Assembly (NCBI RefSeq): GCF_040954645.1
Contig: NC_092810.1
Coordinates: 15,446,877-15,510,876, forward strand
Direction of reading: 5' to 3'
Length of the DNA: 64,000 bases
Origin: Diabrotica undecimpunctata
Lineage: Eukaryota > Arthropoda > Insecta > Coleoptera > Chrysomelidae
Shown: one piece after another, positions 45,000 through 55,900 of the stretch
How positions within the stretch are numbered: position 1 is the first letter of the stretch
How the letters are laid out: each line of letters starts with the position of its first letter
Position numbers and translations under genes: made by a program
The notes under the pieces: model-generated
What the model was told of the DNA's origin: nothing
Seen by the model: the letters and a program-made list of their open reading frames with translations, nothing else
Database searches by the model: none

Positions 45000-47640
45000 G
45001 GATAAATTGCAGTCTGATAACCCAGTTGCGCCGTTCCACTTATTCTGTGATAATTTTTTTACTTAATTTCTGTTACTGCGCGAGCTAACAGCAAGAAATT
45101 TAAAATGCACTGGAACAATTCAATAAAATCGAGCTCCGGGTTGTCCTCTGAAAAGTTCAAGCTTTTCAAAAAAGATCAGATGAGTGTATTTGACTATTCA
45201 CTCGCAGAAGATGAAAATATTATAGTATACAAATGGAACGACAATAATGTCGTTACTATTACATCAAATGCTACTTAATCACTAAAGCTCGCATCATAGG
45301 CAATAGGCATTTTGCCTATTATAATTGTTTTTTGGACTTTTTGCCTTTTTTCGTAAATTCTGCCTATTTGTGCCTATTTTAAAATTTCATGGTACTACCC
45401 ATGATATTATTCTATTACTAAACCATTCTATAATAAAATTTTGGGTCAATAATAAAATATGAATGGTTTGTTTATATAACAGATTTCTAGGGAAATGTAC
45501 CTGATTGAGACTTGAGGGTTAACTATTTCCCTAAGGAGGAAATCCCTAAGCTTTATTAGTTTATTATCAGTTGTACAGTCGGTTACTGTATCAGAGTTTA
45601 GTCACAAATTGCTATATCCTAGTTTAGTTTTGTTATACCGAAAAACAAAGAACACGTTTTAAAACGTTTTAGACATTTGTGTGAAAAGATGACATCTAAA
45701 TTAAGGCTATGGATCGCACCTTATTTGGAACTTTCTCTAGAAGGAGATGGAGCATTTTGTAAACCATGCGGCAAATCGGTAAGTTTTATTTTTTCTCTTT
45801 TTTTCTTGTCCCACAACATAACTAAATTCTAAAGCGGTTTTAGAATTCTAATTATTTTTTTTTAATTCTCAGATTTCAAGTAAAAAAAGTACTTTATTGA
45901 CCAGCATTGTGGAACCCCACTTCATAAACGTAATTTGGAAAAATTAAATTTCTCTAAGTTAGCCCAAATATCTCTGCGGGATAGTTTAAGCAGTTCAAAA
46001 AAAAGGAGGAAGACGCATTTAAATTTGATTTATGCAAGATGATGATTGCATCCAACATTCCTCTATATAAAGTTAATAACCCTAGTTTTAAATGCTTTTT
46101 CGAAAAATATCTTAATAAATCCTTACCGGACGAGAGTACATTGAGAAAACATACTGTAGAAAAATGTTACGTGGAATGTATTTCAAAAATTAAGCGGGAG
46201 TTAGAGGGCAATTTTTTGTATATTATCGTGGATGAAACGACAGATATATGCGGCAGGTATATAGCTAATTTAATGATTGGAATTTTGAACGACAACTTTG
46301 CGGGAAAACCTTATTTAGTTGCCGTTAAAGAATTGAAAAAAAAACAATTTAACAATAAGTCGATTTATACAAGATAGTTTAACAAACCTCTTTTTACTCA
46401 ACGCTATAGCAGTGAATAAAATAGTTTTAATGCTTTCAGATGCTGCGGCATATATGTTAAAAGCTGCTGTTAATTTAAGGATTTTTTATCCTAATTTAAT
46501 TCATTGCACTTGTGTAGCCCACGAGGTAAATAGAATTGCTGAAGAAATAAGAAATCTGTTTCCGTTTGTAAATAATTTTATAAATTTTATGAAAAAAGTT
46601 TTTGTAAAGGCTCCGTTGAGGGTGCAAATATATAAAGAAAGACTTCTTTATAGAAAGAAAGAAAAAAATATTAAAAAATCCCAAAGTGAAACAGGAACTC
46701 GCTTATATCAATGACAATTATAAATTAATAGTTACCACAATTACCTTATTAGAAAAACAAGAGATAAATTGATGTGAGTCAGTAAAATTAATAGATAATT
46801 TAAAGACGAAAATTAAATCGGCACCTGGAAGTAATGGTCAATTAATTTAAAAAAAAATAAATATGTTTTCGACAAGAATGAAGGTTTTTCGTTTTTATTT
46901 AATGTTGCTAAAGTTTTGAATGGGACATTTTCCGAGAAATTTCAAATTATGCCAGATTTATTATCCGCTCTGAAATATGCTACAATTACATCTGTCCATG
47001 TCGAACGTTAGTTTTCAATGTACAAATTAATTTTAAGTGATCGAAGACATAGTTTTAAGACCCAAAATATTGAAAAACATTTAGTTGTTTCTATTAATGA
47101 TAAAATTCTAAGTGGTTACAATGTTTAATTATTAATTTACAGTTATTTAGTTACTAGTTTATTTATACTAATGTTATAGTTATGATGTGTAAATATACCT
47201 GCCTTAAGTTAATATTACGTTAATTCACTTTGTACAATAAATAATAAGTTATATTCCTTTATTGATTATATTTTGCCTAAATGTTAATATTCCTGCCTTT
47301 TTTAATAAAAATATTTGCCTATATAGGCGCCTTTTTCTTCAATTTTTGTTGCCTATAATTCCGAGATTTATTAATCTCTATATAAATATACTTAAAATAT
47401 GGGAGGAGTAAACCGTGCAGACCAAAACATAAGCTTACACAGAATAGGTATCAGAAGCAAGAAATGGTACTTTAGTTTATTTTCGCATTACCTTTGCATA
47501 AAAGTAATCGTGGAAAAATGGATCATCTTGCATTCAGAAGATGCCAAGCGTCAGGGTTTCTGGAAATGTATTAGAAAACAAATAAACGCGGATCGTCAAA
47601 AAAGTCAACTTTAAACCACTTATTTTTCAATTGTCTTAAT
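45000..47640 (+). pseudogene. piggyBac-type transposase relic split by a hAT
   Basis: Left piece (45003-45280): PVAPFHLFCDNFFT (second catalytic Asp block), ELTARNLKCTGTIQ, VFDYSLAEDENIIVYKWNDN. Right piece (47399-47614): MGGVNRADQNISLHRIGIRS then KKWYFSLFSHYLCIK. The right piece is the third catalytic block, where GGVD reads GGVN, so the Asp is lost. The missing linker is replaced by the hAT element. Upstream parts are absent. It is inactive and older than the hAT. Confidence 0.75.
45285..47390 (+). mobile_element. hAT transposon with decayed transposase
   Basis: Ends carry inverted ATAGGCAA (45297) and TTGCCTAT (about 47350), with many GCCTATT-like repeats near both ends. The gene starts MTSKLRLWIAPYLELSLEGD with GAFCKPCGKS (BED-type C-x2-C) and a GTAAGT donor at 45780. 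After an intron come PSFKCFFEKYLNKSLPDEST, IIVDETTDICGRYIANLMIG (first Asp), a stop, LMLSDAAAYMLKAAVNLR (second Asp), CVAHEVNRIAEE, VFVKAPLRVQIYKE. The C-terminus has SVHVER-stop-FSMYKLILSDRRHSF. Three or more stops and shifts disable it. No 8-bp duplication was clear. Confidence 0.75.
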
Positions 47641-48829
47641 CATAGGGAACAGACGGGGAGCCTATATTTAGGTTTAATCGAATTCAGTATTAGCCTACCA
47701 GATAATATCAGCAAACTGTTATCATATTCTGACAAATCTATATATAATGTTCTAATCAAGTTTATAAACGATTCTAAGATAAAAATTTAAACATCCTTTA
47801 TAACAATTTTCTATGGCAAAATGATTCTTTATCTAATGCCATCTTTCTCTCAACACACACACACACAACTTTAATTTTTACATTCTAACAGTGTAGCTCT
47901 TATTACCTCATATATTCACCTGCCCCGTTCAAAAATAAATGCGGGGTTTAGCCATATGTATAAACGTACACATCTTATAGACAATCTGCCATAGATTCCA
48001 AAGTCGTTCGGTTGTTGAAAGAAAACGATGCACCGGGGAACAATAATTTGCCACCAACTGTTGACTAGAATATACGGTTGATTTCGAACTCACTACACTC
48101 GATTTACTAATGCTCCCTGTCTCAAAGAAAAATTTAGTGTAGCTTAGTATATTTCTGCCAGTATTTTTATGTGAACTCTTAGTAAAATTATTTCTGTTAA
48201 AAAAATTACAGACTTTGAAGAAAAAGTAAATAAGCATTTTATTTATAAAATCAGCTGAACCACTTTTAAAACACTGAATAAATGTACTGACAAAAATTAT
48301 CTTTTATTGTCATAATAACTGTCAGACTTAATGTGATACATTGTGTGACAGTTATTTTGACAACACATTGTAACTGTGCTACCTAATTCTTAATCTTCTC
48401 AAGATTTGGTATAACTATATCTATTTCTAATGAGTGTAGAGTAATAAAATCTCATGAAGTATTCAAAAGCGCTACAGGGTAATCCGTCAATAATCCGTCA
48501 ATAAATTCCGTCCGCATTGCAAAATTCTGTCGTTTCATAAAGAGCAGGTAGGTATCACCCTGTTTTAAGGGATTAGTCCATTGTTATCGACAGATAAACA
48601 CTGAGCCAGAGGCGCGCTAGTGGGTTAATTGACAAAAGAATATGCATTCTTAAAAATCATATTAAAGGAAATAAAAATGTAATACAGCAGAACAGTGTTA
48701 TTAAAAAAATATAAAATGTAACAATAAAATATATACGAACCGAAATCGGGAAATACTCACAAACACACACGAATGAACTTTACATATTGAAACACTTGTG
48801 GGGAGTTTAAATCAATTTATTCACAAAAA
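47641..48829. other. Non-coding stretch, (CA)n tract and small hairpin
   Basis: No gene. A (CA)n tract lies at 47855-47868. AATAACTGTCA (48314-48324) and TGACAGTTATT (48346-48356) form an 11-bp hairpin. The right end may hold the 3' terminus of the DD82E-type copy that follows. Confidence 0.5.
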
Positions 48830-50209
48830 CTACAAAAACTTTACTGGATACGTTATTACAATTCTACTTCTATCACTATAGTCTTCATCCGAAGAACTGT
48901 CATCATCCCCTGGTGTTATAATTATAGGGTCAACCACCTGATCGACCAAGTTGTCCAGTTCCCACATTTTATCTTCCTCTTTTAAAACATGCTGGATTCC
49001 TTTTTGCCAGTTTTCTGATGTGATTTCCATAATGGCTTGATCAAACAATACCTTGACATCTTTCATTTTAAATGTGGTATTGTGCCTTGCAACATATCCT
49101 TTAACTTGTGCCCATATAAGTTCTATGGGATTTAATTCGCAATGATATGGCGGTAGGCGTAGCACAGTTACTTTATATTTTTCTGCTACATCTTCTACGG
49201 CATATTTTATGAAGCGAGATTTATGTTATTTTACTACGGCTAGTAGTTCCTTCTTTATTGAATTCGTCTCAAACTGAATACCTTTATTTGACAGCCAGTT
49301 AATAATTTCTTGCTTTCTCCAAGCTGAAGTTGGTACCCTCTCTATGCGCCTTGAATGGTAGCTTGCATTATCCATAACCACGACCGAATCAGCTGGAAGA
49401 AATTTTAACATTTCCCCAAAATAGTCTTCGAAGACATCCGAATTCATGTCCTCATGATAATCTCCCGTCCGACACGACTCAAAGCTTAACCAACCTTCTT
49501 TTAAAAATCCTTCTTCGCTTCCAATGTGAGCAATTATAAGCCTCTTCCCTTTTCCCGAAGGCACTTTAATACCCGTCGAAAGGCCTTCTATGAAAGCTTG
49601 GCGAGCACTTGTTACATTTTTATCTTGCCACATTTTTTGGACTATATAACCTTCGTTTATCCACGTCTCATCAAGTGCACAATTCTTGTGCTCTCTGCGG
49701 TACTGTTTTATAGTTCTCAAATATTTTCGTCTCCAGCAAATGATTTCATCACTTTCCAGTAATAGTGCCTTTCGATTGTGCTTTTCCCAGGAAAAATTCA
49801 TACTTTTTAAAGTTTTCCATAAAAGTTTTCTGGATATCAAAGGAATATCGTTATCTTGGCTTATCTCCATTAGTATTTTGTCAAGGGTGGGTATTTCCTT
49901 TTTAAAATAAAACGAATGAACTTTTCTTCGAATGTCACGTTTGGTGTCTTCACCTAAGATTTTTATTGGTCTTCCTGATTTTCTCTTGCATGGACTTAAC
50001 TGGCCTGATATCTTTCTTTCTCGCAATAATTTAAAAATCGTGGACTGTCCAATTCCAGTCATTCGGGCACATCGCTCAACACTTTCTTGCACAGACAAAC
50101 TAGGGTGATCGTGTTTTATGCAATCATATACATTTAAAATTATAACTTTTTCACTAACAGATAGCGGAGAATTTTTTACACCTCTTTTCTTTGGAGTAAA
50201 TGTCGCCAT
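48830..50209 (-). pseudogene. DD82E-type transposase with a single nonsense codon
   Basis: One frame across the whole stretch, interrupted only by TAA (50209-49226 before it, then 49225-48830 in the same frame, LLAVVK-stop-HKSRFIKYA). It starts MATFTPKKRGVKNSPLSVSE. Catalytic residues are Asp180 (ALDETW), Asp280 (VMDNASYH) and Glu363 (ELNPIELIW, counting the stop as one residue), again 82 between the last two. It diverges strongly from 42177-43544 yet keeps the same spacing. The tail is acidic (DDDSSSDEDYSD). One substitution would explain the loss. Confidence 0.85.
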
Positions 50210-50789
50210 TTTATAACTTTTTCACTATTTCTATATCACAATATTACTGTACGTTTAATTGGTGTAGTAACAATTACTAACTCGAATGTCGAATGTCGAA
50301 TGATAATAATAAAATAAAAGAGGGATTATAATGAAAGTGTAAGTAAAACCTCATTACGCGTTATTAGTCTTCATGTTGATTTATTTTAGTTCTTAGTAAT
50401 ATTAGGAGGTGCGTCATACCCTTATCAGTTTCTTCTAATGCTTTTATTCGTTCAGTAAGGAAGTGAATTTGTTTTTATAAATCAAAATGTAATTAGCTTT
50501 AATGACCATATAATGGAATACGAGTTTGAAGAATAAGTTAATCGAAAAATTAAATAAAATTGGTTATCACAAAATATCCAAAATATGATATTTTGAGGTA
50601 CATCAATTTTTGACGACGAAGTTGACATCCGTCCATTTGCCTACGCCCATGACGACACCGAAATTCAGGCAAATTTTATGACACTTTATGATTTATTACT
50701 CTACACTCATTTGAAACCAATTAATAATTGATTATTGGCAAATCAATATATTTTCATTTATCCAGTCAATGTGAAATAAAAGTGAGCTC

Positions 50790-51440
50790 TAAGTGAAGTG
50801 AAAATGTTTCCAACAAGAAACGGACCTGGATCAAGTGATTTTCAATATCACAAAGAACTTCAAGAAACCAAATAACACGTCAGCAACTTGCACTAACTGC
50901 AACGGAGACCATCTTTCTATTGGATGCTGTCATTAGAAACATAAAAGCAGATAACAAAACTAATAACAATGAATTAGCAGATAAAGTATCAAATTTTCTA
51001 ACCGAATCCAAAAATATGTTTTTTCATCTCTTAAACCAAAATAACACGATTTTAATTAACCATGTTAACTACAGTCATTAGTGATTAACAAAATAGCTTT
51101 CAAGTCACTACGAATTGCGTCGTGGAATGTTAATGGGATTTCAAAACATATACTAGAAATATCACTGTTTTTAAAAATCTTTAATATAGACATTCTATTA
51201 ATATTTGAAAGCCATGCCACACAAAGAACGTTTATTAAGATACCTTACTATGTTGTTATTATGCAACACATCCAGACGGAGGAGCACACGCAGGTGCTGC
51301 CATTATTATTAAATCAAAAATTAAACACTATGCAGTCCAACCTTTCGCCATTCCTGTTCACCAGTACTTTGTTCTTAGGTTAGTTCTGGTATACCCAATA
51401 AAAAAGATTTTTTTCAAAAACACAGCATTTTTTACTATTT
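50790..51440 (+). pseudogene. I/LOA-type retrotransposon 5' part (ORF1 end and EN)
   Basis: The end of a gag-like ORF1 has a zinc knuckle ATCTNCNGDHLSIGC (about 50885-50928). Then a coiled stretch LADKVSNFLTESKNMFFHLL. ORF2 begins with the apurinic-type endonuclease: LRIASWNVNGISKHILEISL, then DILLIFESHATQRTF (the catalytic Glu region). A frameshift follows at about 51260. The rest of EN and RT are absent. It may belong to the same family as 27239-30565. Confidence 0.7.
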
Positions 51441-51589
51441 TTTCAGACAGTGTTTCTTATTTTGGTAGCAATTATGGTCAATGTGCAACATTTGTCATCA
51501 ACTTTCAACAAAAAAACCAAAGTGAACATATAGAGGAAGTTTGCCAAATATGGAATATGTCCCCATTATAAAATATACTAAAGTTAAAA

Positions 51590-52255
51590 GTTTAAATTTA
51601 AGGTACAAACTTGGACAATTGCCGTTAATGGCTTCAGAAAGACCGGGATATTTCCTATAAATCACCATGTCTTTAACAAAAGCGATTTCCTTGCTGCAGA
51701 ATAAGAAAATACTGAAAAAGAACAATATACAGTAGTTAAAAATATTGCCGACAATAGTGTAGATGAAAATGAATTTGTTGGACCCGAAAATATTACACCG
51801 GTGCCAACCTTTCAAACACAGACAGGAACTCGAAGGGGTAGAGCACCTTGTCTCCATACAAAAACGCTTTAGAAACTTCAATTAATTCTTCTTCAAAACA
51901 AGTCAAAATAGTAAAGCGGAAAGTACTAATGGAATCATTAGATAACCAACAACTGTAGTTACCAGCATCTACGTAAGACGAACAAGAGGACAATATTTCA
52001 AGATTCCTCTTCAGAATCCGATTTAGTAAGTTTCAAAGACGATTCTTCCGATGATGATGACGTGATATATATTAATTGCAGCAGACAATCCTAAAGAAGA
52101 AGATGCTACTTGTTTTTATTGCGATGGAAAATTTTTGGAAGACAGAAAAGGAGAGAAGTAGATACAGTGCGTTGTCTGCAAAGAATGGTGCCATATAGAT
52201 GTTCCGGATGTGAAACTGATATATTTATTTGTGAGATTTGCAAAGACAAATAAGA
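51590..52255 (+). pseudogene. pogo-PHD transposase relic, C-terminal part
   Basis: WTIAVNGFRKTGIFPINHHV, then FNKSDFLAAE, correspond to the segment after the third catalytic Asp in the intact copy (INAFKKCGIVPYDP). A variable linker follows and the PHD-type finger reads ATCFYCDGKFLEDRKGEK-stop-IQCVVCKEWCH, then IFICEICKDK before the stop. The Trp expected after GEK is TAG. The catalytic domain is missing. This is a third, divergent member of the family. Confidence 0.7.
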
Positions 52256-53110
52256 TGTTTTGTCAAGGAATAGAAAGTATCTAAATCCTAATAAGTTAAA
52301 ATATAAAAATAAAGAATTTGCTAAAATAGAGAGTGTTTTAATTTAAATCTTATTTTTTTATTTAAATGCATATTACTGTGTTTCATATTAGGATCACAGC
52401 ATATTCTATATCAAGTAGATATTCCATATTAGGTGCAAAATTTACCTTTTTCATATGTCACTTTTTGACTATCCCGGTATGCAAATTTTCCCATTTTTAA
52501 TATTAAAATCTGATATATAAAACATTAATGTGTATTTATGAAAAAAGAATCATACATTATTTTAAGAAACAAAGCAAATACAAAACGTTATTCCATATGG
52601 CGCACTTCTTCTAGATATATTGTCAGAAAAGATGAGTTTTTGGTAATATTACAAATGTAAAATAAAATTTTTTACATAATTTCAACTACGACTAAATGAC
52701 ACGTTTTTCCTTTTTTTCTCAAAACTATGCATTGTGCACGTGGACGGTTATTGCACCCAGCCCTTCAATTGTGGGCAGACACGAATTGAGGACGAAAATA
52801 AAATTCAAGCAAGCAAGCAATTTGATTGAACCCAGCCTGTGAGAAATGTTCAACCCTAGGAATTACGTTCGGGTGTAACAATCCATTGGAGCGAGGTGTA
52901 TTAACTCGAGTTAAAACAGGAGTCACCCCACCGCGCTCCAATGCTCCAAACCATCTCTTTCCCCCCTATATCACTCTGATGCGCGATAGGGGCACAACTA
53001 TCAGCCAAATTCTCTTCATGTGCAGGTCCTTGGTAATAGAACCCCAACATGGTTTCCTAAGCGAATGTAAAACTCAGGACAGCGCATTCTCGCTATGATA
53101 TTGTTATCAT
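52256..53110. other. Non-coding stretch with nested palindromes
   Basis: No gene recognised; an open stretch at 52826-53098 is unlike any family I know. CATTGGAGCG (52884-52893) pairs with CGCTCCAATG (52934-52943) around a perfect 14-bp palindrome TTAACTCGAGTTAA (52901-52914). A (CAAG)n run is at 52806-52820. This could be the 3' or 5' end of a retroelement or a SINE; I cannot decide. Confidence 0.4.
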
Positions 53111-55165
53111 GATGTGGCTTATCCGCGAACTAAAATTGCTTTCTTGGGCCTCAAGTCTCCGCTCTGAGCCCCGGCTCAGTTCGGCGACTTGGTGCTCAAG
53201 GGGTTGGGCCCTACGTGCCCGGGTTATGGAGTTTTTGTAAATTTTTTTTGGTGGCCGGTTTTTTGTTAGTATTTTTTTAATTTTTTTGGTGGCCGAAGCC
53301 GGTTTTTTGTGTTTTTTGTAATTTTTTTTGTAGGTGGCCCTGAAACAAAAAATCAAAATTAAGTGTAAAGTGTACATTGAAAAATATATAAATATAAAAC
53401 AATATAACAATATAGATTTTATCTTCTTTAGGCAACCGGCCCCACTTTGTTTTTGGCGATAGTCCTTGAGTGTTTTTTGAGCCACGAACTGTCTTTTATG
53501 TGCGTTGTTGTTATTTTGAAGTATTTTCTCTCTAGTGTTTTATTTTCTCTCTGGTGTTATTGTTTTATTCTACTATTTGTTGTTTTGGTCTTTTGTGCTT
53601 CCATCTGTGGAAAGCGTCATACCTCATCATCTCTCTTCGTATGTAACTGGTGTGGTTCTCTATTTCTGCGAACTTTATCCTGGCTTTTTCTCTCATCGTG
53701 TCAGTCACTTTGATTTGTTGTAGTTCTCTAAAGAGGAATCTTGCTGCAACGTATCTTGGTACGTTGACTGCTTCTCTTAGGCTTGTGTGCCGCTTGTATT
53801 TTCTTTTTTGATGTGTTGCATATATGTCCCCAAGAAAGGGATGCATATGTTAGTATTGGCAGTATTATGCTATTTATTAGTCTTATCTTTGTTTTTGGTC
53901 TGAGTTTACTTTTTCTCCCTGATAGTTCTCTTATTGAAGCTCTTACCATGTTTGCTTTTTGTACTGTGGCTTCTATGTGTTTGCTGAATATTAAGCCTTT
54001 ATCCATAATTACTCCGAGGTATTTTGCTTCGCTTTTTCACTCAATGGGATTTTCTTGCACAGTTACCTGTTCTTTTGGTTGCTGGTGCGTCTTTTTGAAA
54101 AGTGCAGCCTGTGTCTTGTCGGAGTTTATTGCTATTTTCCATTTTAAACTCTATTCTTCTATATCGTCTAGCGCTGTTTGTAGGTTATTTACCGCTATGT
54201 CTACGTTTCTATGTTTGGCCGCTATCGCTGTGTCGTCGGCATAGAGGCTTAATACTGTACCTGGTGTTCTAGGTATGTCTGCTATGTATATTGTGTACAG
54301 TAGGGGTGAAAGTACCGCTCCCTGTGGCACTCCAGCCTCCGGGCTCCCGAGCTCGGATAGGACTTGTCCTATCCGGACTCTGAAACGACGGTTGCTCAAG
54401 TACGACGAGATCAGTCTTGTCATTGCTCCACTGTACCCGTATCCTCTCATTTTGTATATTAGTCCTTTATGCCAGACTCTGTCGAATGCCTTGCTTACGT
54501 CTAGGAAGGCGGCTCCTGTGTATTGTTTATCGTTGAATCCAGCTGCTATGTACTCTGTTAGTCTGAGTACTTGTAGCTGGAGTGTTCTGATCTAAAACCG
54601 AATTGAGCTTCAGGTATTATCTCTAATCTATCTAGTAGCTTGGAGTCTACTGAGTATTATTCTCTCTACAATCTTGCTGATTGCAGGTAGTAAGCTAATT
54701 GGCCTGTAGATTTGCGGGAATGTGCTGTCTGTTCCGGGCTTTGGTAGCATTATGACATGGGCCTCTTTCCATCTGTTTGGGAATTTCTTGAATCTTAGCA
54801 TTGCGTTTATGATGTTTGTTAGGTATACTATAGCTCTTGCTGGTAAGTATTTTAGAGCCCTCTTTGTGATTTGGTCGGGTCCGGGTGCCTTTTTCCAGCG
54901 AACTGTTTTTGATTAATTCGTTTATCTCCTCTGGTGATGTAGGAGGGATAATTTCGTTTGGATTATCAGGTCTTTCTCTTTGTCTTTCGACTTCTTCTAT
55001 GAAGTCAATGTCCTCGTCTAGGTGGTAATTTAATGTACACTCTCTCTCGAGAGTACTCCTCATTACCTTTGCTTTTTCCTCTGTGGTGTATACGATTCCA
55101 TTTTCTCCATGTAATGGGGGGATTGGCTTTCTGTCGTTTCTCAAAATCCTCTGGAGTCTCCAGAT
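53111..55165 (-). pseudogene. Jockey-clade retrotransposon, RT half
   Basis: From 55144: KPIPPLHGENGIVYTTEEKA, then PPTSPEEINELIKN. In shifted frames come a PGPDQI-like block and YRPISLLPAISKIVERI (about 54700-54640). Motif A reads FLDVSKAFDRVWH (about 54490). 54450-54151 has GVPQGAVLSPLLYTIYIADI and LSLYADDTAIAAKH (motif C). 54006-53728 has RPKTKIRLINSIILPILTYA and the C-terminus is TSLREAVNVPRYVAARFL. Several frameshifts; endonuclease and ORF1 are missing. Tandem T-rich repeats (GGTGGCCGG units, 53235-53340) lie near its 3' end. Confidence 0.8.
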
Positions 55166-55674
55166 ACCAAAATAAAATTTTAAGTAAGGGTTTACTTTTA
55201 TACCTGAAAAAATCGCACGAATTTAGGACCAAGGCTTCAAATAGGTATAAAATATTATTAAAAGTACGAATCCCAATAATCGTAGATATTTATTGCCTAT
55301 TTAAGATAAAATATTTTAAACACAAAAGCGTTACAAATATTCACATTTAATATTTATAAAAATAAAAGAGGTACACATATTTACATGTAATATTCATACT
55401 TTCGCATCGGAAATACAGGTTGGTAAACGTGGTTGGACTTTAGGGGAGGATGGGGCATCATGGACCATGGGGGTAATGTAAACCACATCGGTTATTTTGT
55501 TTAAAATTGGCAACACTGCATCTAGTAACTACTACAAATATGCGTAGACATCTTATCTACTTTTAGTATGAGTGTGAACGCACGGGGAGTACGTTCAGAC
55601 GTGTTATAATTAAAAACACGTGTTTCGTCGCTGCTGATCTAAGGAATTTACTACTTTTGACTAAAGATTTCTCG

Positions 55675-55894
55675 GTAAGTAGACATGATTATTTTAACTT
55701 TTTGATACTGTGGTGTTGCTTGTAAAATGTGCTTTTAATAATTAAGATTTGCTTTTGATACGTTGTGAACTGGTACGTTAATTTCCATATTATTTTGAAT
55801 GTGTACTACGCATGGGGCAACGTGAACTAGGAGTGGTTCACATTGCCCCATTATATTTTCTTGACACTTTTTTAATTATATGCTTCTTTTGCAG
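55675..55894 (+). other. Intron in the 5' leader of the pogo-like gene
   Basis: TCTCG|GTAAGT donor at 55675 and TTCTTTTGCAG| acceptor ending at 55894, with a polypyrimidine tract. The 220-bp intron places the first coding Met (55901) six bases into the next exon. Confidence 0.65.
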
Positions 55895-55900
55895 TTAGAA

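Noticed and set aside
53447..54595. Several plus-strand open frames rich in hydrophobic residues
   Set aside because: They are antisense to the Jockey reverse transcriptase; the hydrophobic look comes from reading the complement of Lys/Glu-rich codons.
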